Below the pieces are notes generated by a model, which saw nothing but the letters and a program-made list of their open reading frames with translations, ran no database searches and was not told the DNA's origin. Below, piece by piece: positions 17,487-27,264 of a stretch of 64,000 nucleotides of DNA. The position numbers and the translations under genes were made by a program. Each line of letters begins with the position of its first letter. Position 1 is the stretch's first letter. This DNA is from Granulicella sp. (GTDB lineage Bacteria > Acidobacteriota > Terriglobia > Terriglobales > Acidobacteriaceae). The stretch spans positions 28,531 through 92,530 of the forward strand of contig JANXYX010000009.1 of assembly GCA_025408425.1 (NCBI GenBank), read 5' to 3'.

Positions 17487-19694
17487 TTAGATGTCTATGG
17501 CTACGACCTCGTGATCGAGGATGCCGGGTACGGTGATGGTGATTGTGGGGCCGGAGCGGCTGATGGGAATGGTCTTGCCAGCGACGAGCAGACGCGCCTG
17601 TTTTGCCTGGGTATTGGCGGGGAGGCGGAGCTTGAGGGTCTGTGCGCCTATGGGGAAGAAGTCGCGGTAGGGACCTTTCATTGCCATGGGATTCGTGAGG
17701 TTGACGAGGTGGACGGTGATGGAGCCGGGATTACGCCAGACGGTGACGTCGAGGAAGCCGGGGCCTTCAACCTGAACGATTGAAGGAGTGTCGTCGGCCC
17801 AGAGGACGGTGTTGCGGAGAAGCTTGAGGTGGTCGACGCAGAGGACTTCCCAGAAGGTGCGGTCGATGTCGAAGGGAAGATAGGCGACGCGGCCAGCAGG
17901 CTTGCGGAGGTAGAGGCAGGAGATGTCGGTTTTGGTGACGCGGGGGTAGACCTTCTCCATGGGCAGGTCAGGGTAGCTGGGGATGAGGGTGAGGGGAGTT
18001 TCGGCGAAGGCTTCGCGTGGGGTGACCTGAAGGCGTGAGACGCCGTTGATGACGCGAGGTGCGTCTTCGAGGCCGGAGAAGAGAATGTGGTTTGAAAGTG
18101 CTTCGTGTTCGAGGCGGATGTAGGAGTTGAGCATGGGGCCTTCGGCTTTGCCGGTCCAGTCGACTCCGAAGAGATCGGCGAGGGCGAAGTTTTTGCGGCG
18201 GGTGCCGAACTCATCGTAGAGGCTGGTCTCGTAGGTGGCGATGAGGTTGCCGCCGTTTTTGACGAAGGCGCGGAGTTGGTCGCACTGGGCGTCGCTGAGG
18301 GCGGCTATGTTGGGGAGGATGAGGGTTTTGTAGGGGGCAAGGTGCGCGGAGTCGAGCAGGTGGTCGTGCACCATCTCAAAGGGGATGCGGGACTCGATGA
18401 GGGCCTGATACCAGCCGAGGGCGTAGTCCTCAACTTTTGCCTGGGCGTGTTGATCGCCGTAGTACCAGGCGGTTTGCTGGGAGTAGACGACGCCGATGGT
18501 GGCGAGGGGCTGCTGGTGAGTGAGGTCTGGTTGATTCTTCTCGGTCCAGGTGTAGATGTCTTCGACGCCTTTGAGCCAGCGCTCGTCGTGGAGAGTGGCG
18601 GAGAATTTGCTGAACCAGGGGCGCATGCCGTTGGCGAGGGAGTCGAGAACCCAGATGCGAATCTCGGCGTTGCTGGTGACGCTGTCTTTCCAGCGGTACT
18701 CCTCTTCGAGGCCGATGCCGAAGAGTCCGATGACGGGTTTGTTGCCCATGGTGGCGCGATACTCTTTGGCTGTCTTGCCCATGAGCCAGGGTGCGGCGAG
18801 GCCGTGACGTGCTTGCCGATCGGCTACGAGCATGGGAGCGCGGCTGCTGGTTTCGATGGCGTTGAGAGAGAGGAGCGCTCCGCTGCCGTTGTTGGGGATG
18901 GAGGCGGCTTCGGGATTGAACTTGCGGATCTCGGTGTTCCAGAGATCGAGCAGGGAGATGAGGCGCTGCTGGGTCCAGAGGAAGTAGGCGCGGCGGGCGG
19001 GGTCCTGCATGCTCGGGGAGCGGGGGAGATCGAAGCCGGTGGCGGCTTTGAAGTTTTCGCTGCAGTGCTGGCAGTAACAGTCGCCGGAGCCGTTCCAGCG
19101 ATTGAAGAAGAGTCCGTCGGGGTGATAGCGCGACATGATCTCTTTGTGGACTTCGGTCATGAACTCGAAGTTGTAGGGGCCATAGGCGCAGGTGACCCAC
19201 ATTTCGGGCGAGGACCAGTGGCGGCGGGGCTTGCCAGAGGCGTCGACGGCTATCCAGTCGGGGTGGGCGGCCTGGACGTCGTTGTAAGTGGCGTGGGGGT
19301 CGGTGCGGATGAGGATGGACATGCCGAGCTTGCGGCAGCCGGAGACGAGTTCGCCGAGGAGGTCGCGGTTGCCAAGCCAGGCGCTGCGGTGATGGAAGGG
19401 GACCTGGGTGGGGTAGTAGGCGACGCAGCCTCCGCCGCTGAGGCAGACGCCGTCGGAGCGGGTGCGCTGGAAGTAGTCGAGCCAGAAGGCGAGGTCGAAG
19501 TGGGCTGGGTCGTCTTCTACGAGGGTGAGTTGCGCCCAACGCATGGGCTTGGATGCCCAGGAGGGAACGGAGGCTGAGGGTGAGATTGACTGACCCAAGA
19601 GGACGCTGGGTGTTATGTGAGCGATGGCAGCTGCTGTGGTGGCGACGGCGGTCGATTGGAGGAACTGGCGCCGGGTCGGCGGGGCGAAGGTCAT
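17487..19694 (-). CDS. Tat-exported glycoside hydrolase-like protein (GHL6/GH42-like)
   Basis: 735 residues from the ATG at 19694, chosen because it gives a twin-arginine signal (TRRQFLQSTAVATTAAAIA) and lies 7 bases after TATCAT. The longer frame to 19925 is His/Pro-rich noise. The body looks like a TIM-barrel hydrolase (YFQRTRSDGVCLSGGGCVAY, PDGLFFNRWNGSGDCYC) followed by a flavodoxin-like domain of the GH42 trimerisation type (TLILPNIAALSDAQCDQLRAF) and a C-terminal beta domain. It probably acts outside the cytoplasm on polysaccharide fragments; the substrate is unknown. A CYCQHC pair may bind metal. Confidence 0.78.
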   Translation of the reverse strand: MTFAPPTRRQFLQSTAVATTAAAIAHITPSVLLGQSISPSASVPSWASKPMRWAQLTLVEDDPAHFDLAFWLDYFQRTRSDGVCLSGGGCVAYYPTQVPFHHRSAWLGNRDLLGELVSGCRKLGMSILIRTDPHATYNDVQAAHPDWIAVDASGKPRRHWSSPEMWVTCAYGPYNFEFMTEVHKEIMSRYHPDGLFFNRWNGSGDCYCQHCSENFKAATGFDLPRSPSMQDPARRAYFLWTQQRLISLLDLWNTEIRKFNPEAASIPNNGSGALLSLNAIETSSRAPMLVADRQARHGLAAPWLMGKTAKEYRATMGNKPVIGLFGIGLEEEYRWKDSVTSNAEIRIWVLDSLANGMRPWFSKFSATLHDERWLKGVEDIYTWTEKNQPDLTHQQPLATIGVVYSQQTAWYYGDQHAQAKVEDYALGWYQALIESRIPFEMVHDHLLDSAHLAPYKTLILPNIAALSDAQCDQLRAFVKNGGNLIATYETSLYDEFGTRRKNFALADLFGVDWTGKAEGPMLNSYIRLEHEALSNHILFSGLEDAPRVINGVSRLQVTPREAFAETPLTLIPSYPDLPMEKVYPRVTKTDISCLYLRKPAGRVAYLPFDIDRTFWEVLCVDHLKLLRNTVLWADDTPSIVQVEGPGFLDVTVWRNPGSITVHLVNLTNPMAMKGPYRDFFPIGAQTLKLRLPANTQAKQARLLVAGKTIPISRSGPTITITVPGILDHEVVAIDI

Positions 19695-19778
19695 GCGCGA
19701 AATGATACGTGACGGATTGGACCCTGTGGCGAGGAGGGACTGGTGGCTGGATGTGAGTGGAGCGGCTAAGCTGGAAGG

Positions 19779-22283
19779 ATGCTTCAGTTTTGCGATGTTG
19801 CTTTGCCGGTGCCGTTGGACCAGGTGTTTACCTATGGGGTGAACGGGGTGGTTCCTGTGGTGGGGGCGCGGGTGTTGGTGCCGTTTGCGGGGCAGCGGTT
19901 GATGGGGGTTGTGGTGCGGGTGCATGGGGATGCTCCGGCGGCGGGGATTGAGGTAAAGCCGGTGCAGCAGGTGCTGGATGAGGCCGCGTTGTTGCCGGAT
20001 GAGTTGATGAAACTGGCAGGGTGGATTGCACAGTACTATGTGGCTCCACTGGGTGAGGTGTTAAGGGGGATGCTGCCGCTGGCGGCGGAGGTGAAGCGGC
20101 ACTTCTGCTACCGGATTGGTGAGGCGGGGCGGAAGGTGCTGTATGAGGGAGCGGCGAAGGGGTCTTCGCGTCGGTCACGACTGACGGCGGAGGAGCAGAA
20201 CCGTGAGTATGCAGTGCTGAACTATCTGGAGGGCGGAGAGACAGCTAAAGCAAGTGCGTTGCGGTCTGCGACGGGAGCGAACAAGGGTTTACTGGATGGG
20301 ATGGTGAAGAAGAAATGGCTGCTGCGAGAGGCAGTGGCGGAGGAGCGGGACGCTCGGCGGTTGGAGAAGGTGGCGGTGCTGGTTGCGGAAGCCCGGCTGC
20401 CGAAGCTGAATGAGAATCAGACTGCGGTGATGGCAGAGTTGGCGGCGGTGGGAGGGAGGATGCGGGTTCGTGACCTGCGGCAGGCTGTGGCTTTGACTGC
20501 GGCTGGCGTTCCTGAGTCTACGCTGGGGACCCTGGTGAAGCGTGGGCTGGTGGTGATTGAAGAGGTGGCCGAGGCTTTTCATCTGGGTGGCGTCGGGGCG
20601 GGCGGTGGTGCTGAAGGGAAGAAGCATGCACACGAGCATGCTTTGAATGAGGCGCAGATGGAGGCGCTGAGTACGATTGCGGCTGCGATGGATAAGGGTG
20701 GTTTCCGGCCGCATCTGCTGTATGGAATTACAGGGTCGGGGAAGACGACGGTTTATTTTGCAGCGATGCAGCGTGCGTTGGATGCGGGACGGAGTGCTCT
20801 GCTACTGGTTCCTGAGATTGGATTGACGCCTGCGATGGCTGGGCAGATGGTGGCGGCGTTTGGGAGCGAGGTGGCGCTGCTGCACTCGCAGCTGACGCCG
20901 GATGAGAGGGCGGAGCAGTGGCACAGGATTCGGCGGGGTGAGGCGCGGATTGTGGTGGGGACGCGGTCAGCGGTGTTTGCGCCGATGGTGAAGCTGGGAC
21001 TGATCATTGTGGACGAAGAGCATGACTCGAGCTACAAGCAGGAAGAGACTCCGCGGTATCACGGGCGGGATGTAGCGGTGATGCGGGCGAAGTTGAATGA
21101 AGCAGTGGTGGTGCTGGGGTCAGCGACTCCTTCGCTGGAGAGCTGGGCGAATGCGGAGAAGGGTCGGTATGCGCGGGTGGAGATGCTGACGCGGGTGATG
21201 GACCGCCCGCTGCCAGCGGTGGAGTTGGTGGATATGCGCACGGAGTTTCAAGAGACGGGGCAGGAGCAGTTGTTCTCGCGGAAGTTGATTGAAGAGACGC
21301 AGGCGACGCTGGATCGCGGGGAACAGGCGATTATTCTGCTGAATCGGCGAGGCTACTCGTTCGTGGTGATGTGCCGGAGTTGTGGGGACAAGATTGAGTG
21401 CGAGAACTGCGCGATCTCGATGACGTATCACAAGGGTGTCACGAGTGATGTGGCACAGCCGGGGCAGCGGTTGGAATGTCATTATTGCGGTTACAGAAGG
21501 ACGGTGCCGAAGACTTGTCCGAAGTGCGCGAGTGAGCATCTTTACTTTTTGGGTGCCGGCTCGCAGCAAGGGGAGGAGCGGCTGCAAGAGATCTTTCCAG
21601 CGGCACGAATTGGGCGGATGGATCGCGACACGGTGCGGGGAAGGAGCGACATGGAGCGCCTGCTGACACGGCTCCATGCGGGCGAGATCAATCTGCTGGT
21701 GGGGACGCAGATGATCGCGAAGGGGCATGACATCCATGGAGTGACGCTGGTGGGTGTGGTGGGGGCAGACTTTGCGCTGGGGCTGCCTGACTTTCGAGCA
21801 GCGGAGCGGGTGTTTCAGCTACTGACGCAGGTTTCGGGGCGGGCGGGGCGAGGGGAGCTTCCGGGGAAGGTGCTGGTGCAGACGTATTATCCGGATCACT
21901 ATGCGATCAAGTTTGCAGCGGAGCATGATTACGTGGGTTTTGTGGCAAAGGAGATGCAGTATCGACGATGGATGCACTATCCGCCTTATGCAGTGCTGGC
22001 GAATGTGGTGATCCAGAGTGAGAAGCTGGAGGAGGCTACGGCGTGGTCTTCAACACTGGGGCGGTGGTTTCAACAGGCCGGTCTGGAGAAGGTGCGGGTG
22101 CTGGGGCCAGCGGCTGCGCCGATCGTTCGGTTGAAGCGAATCTATCGATACCACTTTGTGCTGAAAGCGGAGGGGAGGCAACTGCTGGGGGAGGTGCTGC
22201 GGTCGATGCTTCGATTCGCGGATGAGCAGGGGATAGCACGCCGAGCGATACTAGTCGACGTTGATGCAGTTCACCTGATGTGA
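19779..22283 (+). CDS. priA: Primosomal protein N' (replication restart helicase)
   Basis: 834 residues. Order: N-terminal 3'-end-binding domain (CDVALPVPLDQVFTYGV), winged helix, helicase core with Walker A GITGSGKTTVYF, DEEHDSSYKQ box and SATPSLES. A zinc region has C-x2-C pairs (CRSCGDKIECENC, CHYCG, CPKC), then GTQMIAKGHD and QVSGRAGRG. PriA reloads the replisome at stalled forks. TAAGCT ends 6 bases before the ATG, and those six bases (GGAAGG) could also act as a ribosome binding site. Divergent from the upstream hydrolase. Confidence 0.95.
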   Translation: MLQFCDVALPVPLDQVFTYGVNGVVPVVGARVLVPFAGQRLMGVVVRVHGDAPAAGIEVKPVQQVLDEAALLPDELMKLAGWIAQYYVAPLGEVLRGMLPLAAEVKRHFCYRIGEAGRKVLYEGAAKGSSRRSRLTAEEQNREYAVLNYLEGGETAKASALRSATGANKGLLDGMVKKKWLLREAVAEERDARRLEKVAVLVAEARLPKLNENQTAVMAELAAVGGRMRVRDLRQAVALTAAGVPESTLGTLVKRGLVVIEEVAEAFHLGGVGAGGGAEGKKHAHEHALNEAQMEALSTIAAAMDKGGFRPHLLYGITGSGKTTVYFAAMQRALDAGRSALLLVPEIGLTPAMAGQMVAAFGSEVALLHSQLTPDERAEQWHRIRRGEARIVVGTRSAVFAPMVKLGLIIVDEEHDSSYKQEETPRYHGRDVAVMRAKLNEAVVVLGSATPSLESWANAEKGRYARVEMLTRVMDRPLPAVELVDMRTEFQETGQEQLFSRKLIEETQATLDRGEQAIILLNRRGYSFVVMCRSCGDKIECENCAISMTYHKGVTSDVAQPGQRLECHYCGYRRTVPKTCPKCASEHLYFLGAGSQQGEERLQEIFPAARIGRMDRDTVRGRSDMERLLTRLHAGEINLLVGTQMIAKGHDIHGVTLVGVVGADFALGLPDFRAAERVFQLLTQVSGRAGRGELPGKVLVQTYYPDHYAIKFAAEHDYVGFVAKEMQYRRWMHYPPYAVLANVVIQSEKLEEATAWSSTLGRWFQQAGLEKVRVLGPAAAPIVRLKRIYRYHFVLKAEGRQLLGEVLRSMLRFADEQGIARRAILVDVDAVHLM

Positions 22284-22319
22284 GCCAGCGCGAGCCGCAA
22301 ACCGAGGCGCAGTATCGGC

Positions 22320-22589
22320 TTAGGTGAGGAGGTGGAGTTCTTTGCCTGGCTTGAATCGAACTGCTTTGCCTGGGGCGATGGTGACTTCGGCACCGGTTCG
22401 AGGGTTGCGGCCGATTCCGGTTTTGCGAGGTTTGACGGTAAAGACGCCAAAGCCGCGAAGTTCAATGCGATCGCCTGCAACGAGGGATTGCTTCATGCTG
22501 TCGAAGATTGCGTCAACGGCAGCCTCTGCCTTGGTTCTTGGCAGACCGGTGCGTTCAACAACCCGCTGTATAAGATCCTGCTTAATCAT
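22320..22589 (-). CDS. HU/IHF-family DNA-binding protein
   Basis: 89 residues, full length. MIKQDLIQRVVERTGLPRTK, GDRIELRGFGVFTVKPR and RNPRTGAEVTIAPGKAVRFKPGK define the DNA-bending beta-arm family. It cannot be assigned to HU or IHF beta by eye; the N-terminal TKADLI-like start and GFG motif lean to IHF-like. It is transcribed away from dcd across a 232-base AT-richer spacer that must hold both promoters. Confidence 0.93.
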   Translation of the reverse strand: MIKQDLIQRVVERTGLPRTKAEAAVDAIFDSMKQSLVAGDRIELRGFGVFTVKPRKTGIGRNPRTGAEVTIAPGKAVRFKPGKELHLLT

Positions 22590-22821
22590 TTTGGGTCGCC
22601 GTCCTTGGGCTGTATTTTTCTCATAAGTGCTTGATAGACAAAAACCTGGGGCAATGAGCAGATGTTAGAAACTCGACACGAGATTGTCAACGATAGAACG
22701 CTGCCGTAAGATGAAGAAACTAATAGGCGCGTAAATAAGCAGTGGGATGCACGAAAGTCACCTGCTTAAAGTTCATTTTACTGAAAATAAGTAAGTTAAA
22801 CACGAAGGGAAGCAAACCAGA

Positions 22822-23376
22822 GTGGCCATCAAAAGTGACCGTTGGATTCGCCAGCAGGCGATGGACCACGGAATGATCTCTCCATTCAGTGAGAAACAGG
22901 TAAAAGACGGGGTTATTTCGTACGGCCTGTCTTCTTATGGGTACGACCTTCGGGTGTCGGACGAGTTCAAGATATTTACGAACGTTAACAGCGCGATCAT
23001 CGATCCGAAGGATTTTGATGAGCGATCGTTTGTGACGGTGCAGGCACCGAGTGTGATTGTGCCGCCAAACTCATTCGCTTTGGCGCGTTCGATTGAATAC
23101 TTCAAGATTCCGCGGGATGTGCTGACGATCTGCGTGGGCAAGTCGACTTACGCACGCTGCGGGATCATCGTCAACGTGACGCCATTCGAGCCAGAGTGGG
23201 AGGGTTTTGTGACGTTGGAGATCTCCAACACGACACCTCTTCCGGCGCGGATATATGCGAACGAAGGGCTGTGCCAGATACTTTTCTTTCAGTCTGATGA
23301 GATGTGTGAAGTGAGTTATGCGGACCGCAAAGGGAAGTATCAGCATCAGCAGGGGATCGTTCTGCCGAAGCTTTAG
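22822..23376 (+). CDS. dcd: dCTP deaminase
   Basis: 184 residues. Deaminates dCTP to dUTP for dTTP synthesis. [64 protein letters not shown] cover the trimer active site, including the catalytic Glu in TPFEPEWEG. The GTG start gives the standard N-terminus ([11 protein letters not shown]). Because the window contains a uracil glycosylase, misincorporated dUTP is presumably repaired. Confidence 0.95.
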   Translation: MAIKSDRWIRQQAMDHGMISPFSEKQVKDGVISYGLSSYGYDLRVSDEFKIFTNVNSAIIDPKDFDERSFVTVQAPSVIVPPNSFALARSIEYFKIPRDVLTICVGKSTYARCGIIVNVTPFEPEWEGFVTLEISNTTPLPARIYANEGLCQILFFQSDEMCEVSYADRKGKYQHQQGIVLPKL

Positions 23377-23451
23377 TTGAATCCCGGGCAGGAAGCCGCT
23401 GCTGCCTGTGTGACGGACTGAGGCTTTGGGCCAGAAGGAGCTCCAGCGTTG

Positions 23452-24096
23452 ATGAATCAGGTACGAGAAGAACGATGGCGCGTGGGGCTAATCGCGACTG
23501 ATCCGCTGCGCATATTGGGGCTGCAAGCGATCTTTGGTGATGAAGGCCGAATTGAGATTGTGCCGCTGACGGTGCCGGGTGGCTTCGATGTGACCGGGCT
23601 TGCGCTGGTGATGATCGATGCCGGGGGTACGGAGCATCTTTTCGAACTGCTTTCGACTTTTCGGCGGAAGCACCCCAGACTGAAGACGATTGTGATTGGG
23701 ACGGAGACGGACCACGCCTTCATTCGGCGGGTGATTGGGGCCGGGGTCAAGGGATATCTGACTCACGCAGCGCAGGAGAGCGAGATCCGGATGGCGATCG
23801 AGATCGTCCAGGATGGGTCGGTGTGGGCGCCGAGAAAAGTTCTGTCGCAGTTGCTGGATTCTTCCTCTCTGGCTGCGGCGGAGCAGGCTGATAAGGCGAT
23901 ACCGAAGATTACTGGGCGCGAGGAGCAGGTGTTGCGTCTCCTGGCTGCCGGGCGGGCGAACCGAGAGATTGCCACTTCGCTGGGGATCGATGCGGTGACG
24001 GTAAAAGCTCATGTGGGCCGGTTGATGCGGAAGGTGGGCGTGGAGAACCGGATTGCTCTGAGCATGCATGCGGTGACTCGTAACCTGCTGAAGTAG
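23452..24096 (+). CDS. LuxR-type response regulator
   Basis: 214 residues: a receiver-like domain (1-125) and a LuxR helix-turn-helix (about 150-212, ITGREEQVLRLLAAGRANREIATSLGIDAVTVKAHVGRLMRKVG). The receiver is divergent: the usual acidic pair near the N-terminus is only TDPL, and the presumed phospho-acceptor is D in LVMIDAGG. It may not be phosphorylated in the standard way. AAGGAG lies upstream of the ATG. No kinase is adjacent. Confidence 0.88.
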   Translation: MNQVREERWRVGLIATDPLRILGLQAIFGDEGRIEIVPLTVPGGFDVTGLALVMIDAGGTEHLFELLSTFRRKHPRLKTIVIGTETDHAFIRRVIGAGVKGYLTHAAQESEIRMAIEIVQDGSVWAPRKVLSQLLDSSSLAAAEQADKAIPKITGREEQVLRLLAAGRANREIATSLGIDAVTVKAHVGRLMRKVGVENRIALSMHAVTRNLLK

Positions 24097-24145
24097 AGAT
24101 GGCTGGAATCAGGCTATTTACTGTTTGGTAAACATTATTTGCTCA

Positions 24146-24161
24146 AAGGTATACATACCTT
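24146..24161. promoter_or_regulatory. Inverted repeat AAGGTAT-AC-ATACCTT
   Basis: A perfect 7-base inverted repeat with a 2-base spacer in AT-rich DNA, 50 bases after the LuxR regulator stop. It looks like a dimeric operator, possibly controlling the transcript that ends in the hairpin at 24225-24283. The protein that would bind is unknown. Confidence 0.4.
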
Positions 24162-24224
24162 CGTAACGTTGTGGGGTGTGGCGATGTCAGGCAAAGTGAA
24201 ATCTAGAAATACAGACCTGGGAGA

Positions 24225-24283
24225 GGGGTTTGTAGAGAGCGCGTCAGGCTTGCCTGGCACACACTCTACAACCCCATTTTTTT
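24225..24283 (+). terminator. Long nested hairpin with T-tract
   Basis: GGGGTTTGTAGAG (24225-24237) pairs with CTCTACAACCCC (24264-24275) with one bulged T. A CAGGC-TT-GCCTG hairpin is nested inside, and seven Ts follow at 24277-24283. It is a strong intrinsic terminator, either for the LuxR gene 130 bases upstream or for a small RNA begun in between. Confidence 0.65.
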
Positions 24284-24584
24284 GTCTTCTGGCGGGTGGC
24301 CGGGTGATCAGGCTGACTGAAGCGTGTCAGTTGCCCCTGACGCGATATCCTAGAGCGAGCGTAGCGAATGTACGGTTGCAGTATCCCGTGACGGATCGAT
24401 GCGATTAGCGGAAGCCCTTTTCCAGGAGCCCGCACACATGGTCTTTGGTAAGAAGCAACTTAGCGTTCTGTTCCTTCATCGTACTGAGTGTTGGGTATCG
24501 TGCAGTTTATGTTGGGCTTTAGCGCGGACCCAGAGTTTACAACGAAATTTATATACCCTGTGTGGAATTGAAAGGCAAAAATTC

Positions 24585-25280
24585 ATGAAGCGGATTTCAG
24601 TGATTGCATGTGGTTTGGCGTTAGTTGCTACTTCGATGTCGGCGTTTGGCGAGAGCGAAAAGGAGAAGTTGGCGGAGCGGTTGAACAGCGCCGAGAGCGT
24701 CATTACGCAGGTGATGGCAACTCCTGACAAGTCGATCCCAAGCGGTATACTTGCTGGTGCTGCATGCGTTGTGGTAGTTCCGAGCTACAAGAAGGCAGCA
24801 TTTGTGGTGGGCGGTCAGTATGGTCAGGGTGTTGCAACGTGCCGGACTTCGAAGGGCTGGAGTGCACCGGTATTTGTGCAGCTGGCTGGAGGGAGCTTTG
24901 GCTTCCAGATTGGTGGTCAGTCGACGGACCTGGTGCTGGTCGCGATGAATGATCAGGGCCTGCAGCACATGCTGAAGAACAAGTTCAAGATTGGCGCGGA
25001 TGCTGCGGCGTCGGCCGGTCCGGTGGGCCGCAATGCACAGGCAGGTACGGACTGGAAACTGAATGCCGAGTTTCTGACCTATTCGCGTAGCAAAGGTTTG
25101 TTTGCGGGCATCAACCTGGATGGCACGGTTCTTTCGCAGAATGAGGAAGATACGCGCACGATGTATGGCGCGAATATTCCTTACACCGAAGTGCTGAAGG
25201 GCAACCAGGCAACACCGGTTGCAGCGCGGCCGTTTGTGCGGACGGTGGCGAAGTACTTTGTGATCGCCAAGAACCAGTAG
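24585..25280 (+). CDS. YSC84-family secreted lipid-binding protein
   Basis: 231 residues with a Sec signal (MKRISVIACGLALVATSMSAFG). The YSC84 core is clear: PSGILAGAACVVVVPSYKKAAFVVGGQYGQGV, GWSAPVFVQLAGGSFGFQIGG, and NAEFLTYSRSKGLFAGINLDG. Family members bind phosphoinositides or membranes in eukaryotes; bacterial ones are periplasmic and of unclear role. The ATG at 24585 is chosen for the signal peptide and AAAGG upstream. Confidence 0.88.
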   Translation: MKRISVIACGLALVATSMSAFGESEKEKLAERLNSAESVITQVMATPDKSIPSGILAGAACVVVVPSYKKAAFVVGGQYGQGVATCRTSKGWSAPVFVQLAGGSFGFQIGGQSTDLVLVAMNDQGLQHMLKNKFKIGADAAASAGPVGRNAQAGTDWKLNAEFLTYSRSKGLFAGINLDGTVLSQNEEDTRTMYGANIPYTEVLKGNQATPVAARPFVRTVAKYFVIAKNQ

Positions 25281-25303
25281 GTTTGTTTGGATAACAGAAA
25301 GCG

Positions 25304-25339
25304 GAAGGGGTGGCCTCCTGGGCTGCCCCTTCGTATTTT
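25304..25339 (+). terminator. Intrinsic terminator after the YSC84 gene
   Basis: GAAGGGG (25304-25310) pairs with CCCCTTC (25326-25332), then GTATTTTA. It lies 24 bases past the stop codon. Confidence 0.7.
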
Positions 25340-25365
25340 AAGCGGGACCCCGGTAGACTAAGGTC

Positions 25366-25389
25366 TTGAACGGGAAACTAAGAGTTTGA
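25366..25389 (+). CDS. Possible 7-codon leader ORF coupled to the lipid A acyltransferase
   Basis: TTG-initiated frame (MNGKLRV) whose TGA at 25387-25389 overlaps the TTG start of the acyltransferase (25386). TAGACT lies exactly six bases before it (25354-25359). Same design as the mini-ORFs at 12723 and 33420. Confidence 0.3.
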   Translation: MNGKLRV

Positions 25390-26330
25390 ACGAAAGTCAG
25401 CAGAAGGAATCGGCGCAGCGGACGGTGACGATGCGGCAGACGCTGGAGTTTGCTGCGGTATGGCTGTTTGTGGGGACGCTGCGTATTTTGCCGCGGAAGG
25501 TGGCTCGCGGGATAGGTGCGGGGGTAGGGCAGGTGGCTTATGCGGCGTTGTCGCGGCTGCGTGGGGTGGGAGCACGGAATCTGAAGTTGGCGTTTCCGGA
25601 GAAGAGTGACGCAGAACGAGAGCAGATTCTTCGAGCGGTGTATCGAAACCTGGGATATCTGCTGGCGGAGTTCTGCCAGATGCCGCGGTACACGGCTGAG
25701 TCGGCGAGCAAATATATCCGGTATGAAGGTCTGGAGAACTACCTGCAGGCGCGGGAGCGGGGGCAGGGTGTGCTGGTGCTGACGGGCCATCTGGGGGCCT
25801 GGGAGCTATCGAGCTTTTACCACTCGTTGATGGGGCACCCAATGGGGATGGTGATTCGACGTCTGGATAATCCGCTGGTGGATGCGTATGTGAACAAGGT
25901 TCGCTGTCTGCATGGGAATCGAGTGATTCACAAGGCTGATTTTGCGCGAGGACTGATTGCGTCGATGCGAGCGGGTGAGACGGTGGGGATATTGATGGAT
26001 ACGAACATGACTCCGCCGCAGGGAGTGTTTGTCCCGTTCTTTGGAGTGCAGGCGTGTACGGCTTCCGGGATGGCGCGGGTGGCGCAGAAGACGGGTGCAG
26101 CGGTGGTGCCGGGGTTCTTGTTGTGGAGCGAGCCGGAGCAGAGGTATGTGCTGCATTTTGGTGAAGAGCTGAAGAAGATCGACACCGGCGACGTGGAACA
26201 GGACTCGATTGCGAATACGGCTTTGTTTTCGGCGGCGATCGAAGGGTATATTCGGCAGTATCCGGAGCAGTGGCTTTGGATGCACCGGCGCTGGAAGACG
26301 CGACCGCCGGGCGAAGCGGGGATCTATTGA
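25386..26330 (+). CDS. Lysophospholipid/lipid A acyltransferase (LpxL/HtrB family)
   Basis: 314 residues. A membrane-anchoring N-terminus ([23 protein letters not shown]) precedes the acyltransferase domain. The catalytic HxxxxE motif is visible in [10 protein letters not shown] (about residues 130-139). Other landmarks are GIRRLDN-type [33 protein letters not shown] and [15 protein letters not shown]. It adds a secondary acyl chain to lipid A. The TTG start is supported by the overlapping mini-ORF; ATG 25431 is the alternative. Its TGA overlaps the ATG of lpxD, so the two lipid A genes are coupled. Confidence 0.9.
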   Translation: MNESQQKESAQRTVTMRQTLEFAAVWLFVGTLRILPRKVARGIGAGVGQVAYAALSRLRGVGARNLKLAFPEKSDAEREQILRAVYRNLGYLLAEFCQMPRYTAESASKYIRYEGLENYLQARERGQGVLVLTGHLGAWELSSFYHSLMGHPMGMVIRRLDNPLVDAYVNKVRCLHGNRVIHKADFARGLIASMRAGETVGILMDTNMTPPQGVFVPFFGVQACTASGMARVAQKTGAAVVPGFLLWSEPEQRYVLHFGEELKKIDTGDVEQDSIANTALFSAAIEGYIRQYPEQWLWMHRRWKTRPPGEAGIY

Positions 26331-27247
26331 TGACGCTGATTACGGTCAAGGGGATCGAGGAGTTGCTGGGCATGGAGCCTAGCGGAGATGGGCGCTCGTT
26401 TACTCGACTTTCAAATTTCGAGAAGGCGGGAGAGGATGCGATTGTATTTGCGCAGGACGACGCGTCTCTTTCGCTGGCTTTGGAGAGCAGAGCTGGATTG
26501 ATTCTTGCGCCGTTGAAGGCGGCATTGAACGGCGATGCTCGCATTCTGGCGGTGAAGGATCCTAAGTACGCTTTCGCGCTTTGTGGGCGTTGGATGGATA
26601 GTTTTGTGAAGCATGTCATCCATGATTCAGCCGTAATCGATGCAACGGCGACGGTGGGCCGTGGAACGGCGGTGGGTGCTGGCTCAGTGATTGAGGCGGG
26701 GGCTATCGTCGGCGAAGACTGCATTATCGGGAACAACGTGACGATCTACGGGGCCACGACGCTGGGCGACGACGTCGTTGTGCAGTCGGGAGCGGTGCTG
26801 GGATCGATTGGATTCGGCTATGTGCGGGGCACGGATGGACAGTATGTGCGGTTTCCTCAGCAGGGGACGCTGGTGGTAGAGGACGATGTTGAGATTGGAG
26901 CGAATACGACGATCGACCGGGGTGCGTTGGGGGAGACTCGGATTGGACGAGGGACGAAGATCGATAATCTGGTGCATATCGGCCATAACTGCGTGATTGG
27001 TAAGAACGTGATTATTGCAGCGCAGACGGGGATATCGGGTTCAAGTGTGGTGGAGGATGGCGCGATTCTGGGTGGGCAGGTGGGGATTGGTGAGCACGCG
27101 ACGGTCGGGGCTGGAGTGATTCTGGGGGGCGGGGCCGGGGTGTTGAGTGGTAAGAAGATGCGTGGGCCGGGTGAGGTGTTCTGGGGCCGGCCGGCGAGAC
27201 CTTTGAAGGAGTATCTGCGGGATCTGGCGCGGTTGAAGAAGCGTTAG
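26330..27247 (+). CDS. lpxD: UDP-3-O-acylglucosamine N-acyltransferase
   Basis: 305 residues. Adds the N-linked acyl chain in the third step of lipid A synthesis. An N-terminal uridine-binding domain (1-95) is followed by a left-handed beta-helix of hexapeptide repeats ([17 protein letters not shown] onward) with the GSIGFGYV and [12 protein letters not shown] segments, the latter holding the catalytic His. The C-terminal helix is short ([12 protein letters not shown]). The ATG at 26330 overlaps the preceding TGA. Confidence 0.95.
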   Translation: MTLITVKGIEELLGMEPSGDGRSFTRLSNFEKAGEDAIVFAQDDASLSLALESRAGLILAPLKAALNGDARILAVKDPKYAFALCGRWMDSFVKHVIHDSAVIDATATVGRGTAVGAGSVIEAGAIVGEDCIIGNNVTIYGATTLGDDVVVQSGAVLGSIGFGYVRGTDGQYVRFPQQGTLVVEDDVEIGANTTIDRGALGETRIGRGTKIDNLVHIGHNCVIGKNVIIAAQTGISGSSVVEDGAILGGQVGIGEHATVGAGVILGGGAGVLSGKKMRGPGEVFWGRPARPLKEYLRDLARLKKR

Positions 27248-27264
27248 GCCTGGGGTGGTGAGGG

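Larger units (their letters stand above)
24097..24584. other. Structured non-coding spacer
   Basis: 488 bases without a convincing gene. It holds an operator-like inverted repeat (24146-24161), a long nested hairpin with a T-tract (24225-24283) and a further 8-bp hairpin (24323-24344). The only long reading frame, at 24139, runs through all of these and has no family likeness. Confidence 0.5.

Noticed and set aside
18105..19577. 490-codon frame on the + strand opposite the exported hydrolase
   Set aside because: Low-complexity Gly/Ala/Glu/Val peptide, antisense to a well-supported gene.
24139..24408. 89-codon frame after the LuxR gene
   Set aside because: Runs through an operator-like palindrome and a terminator hairpin; no family likeness or ribosome site.
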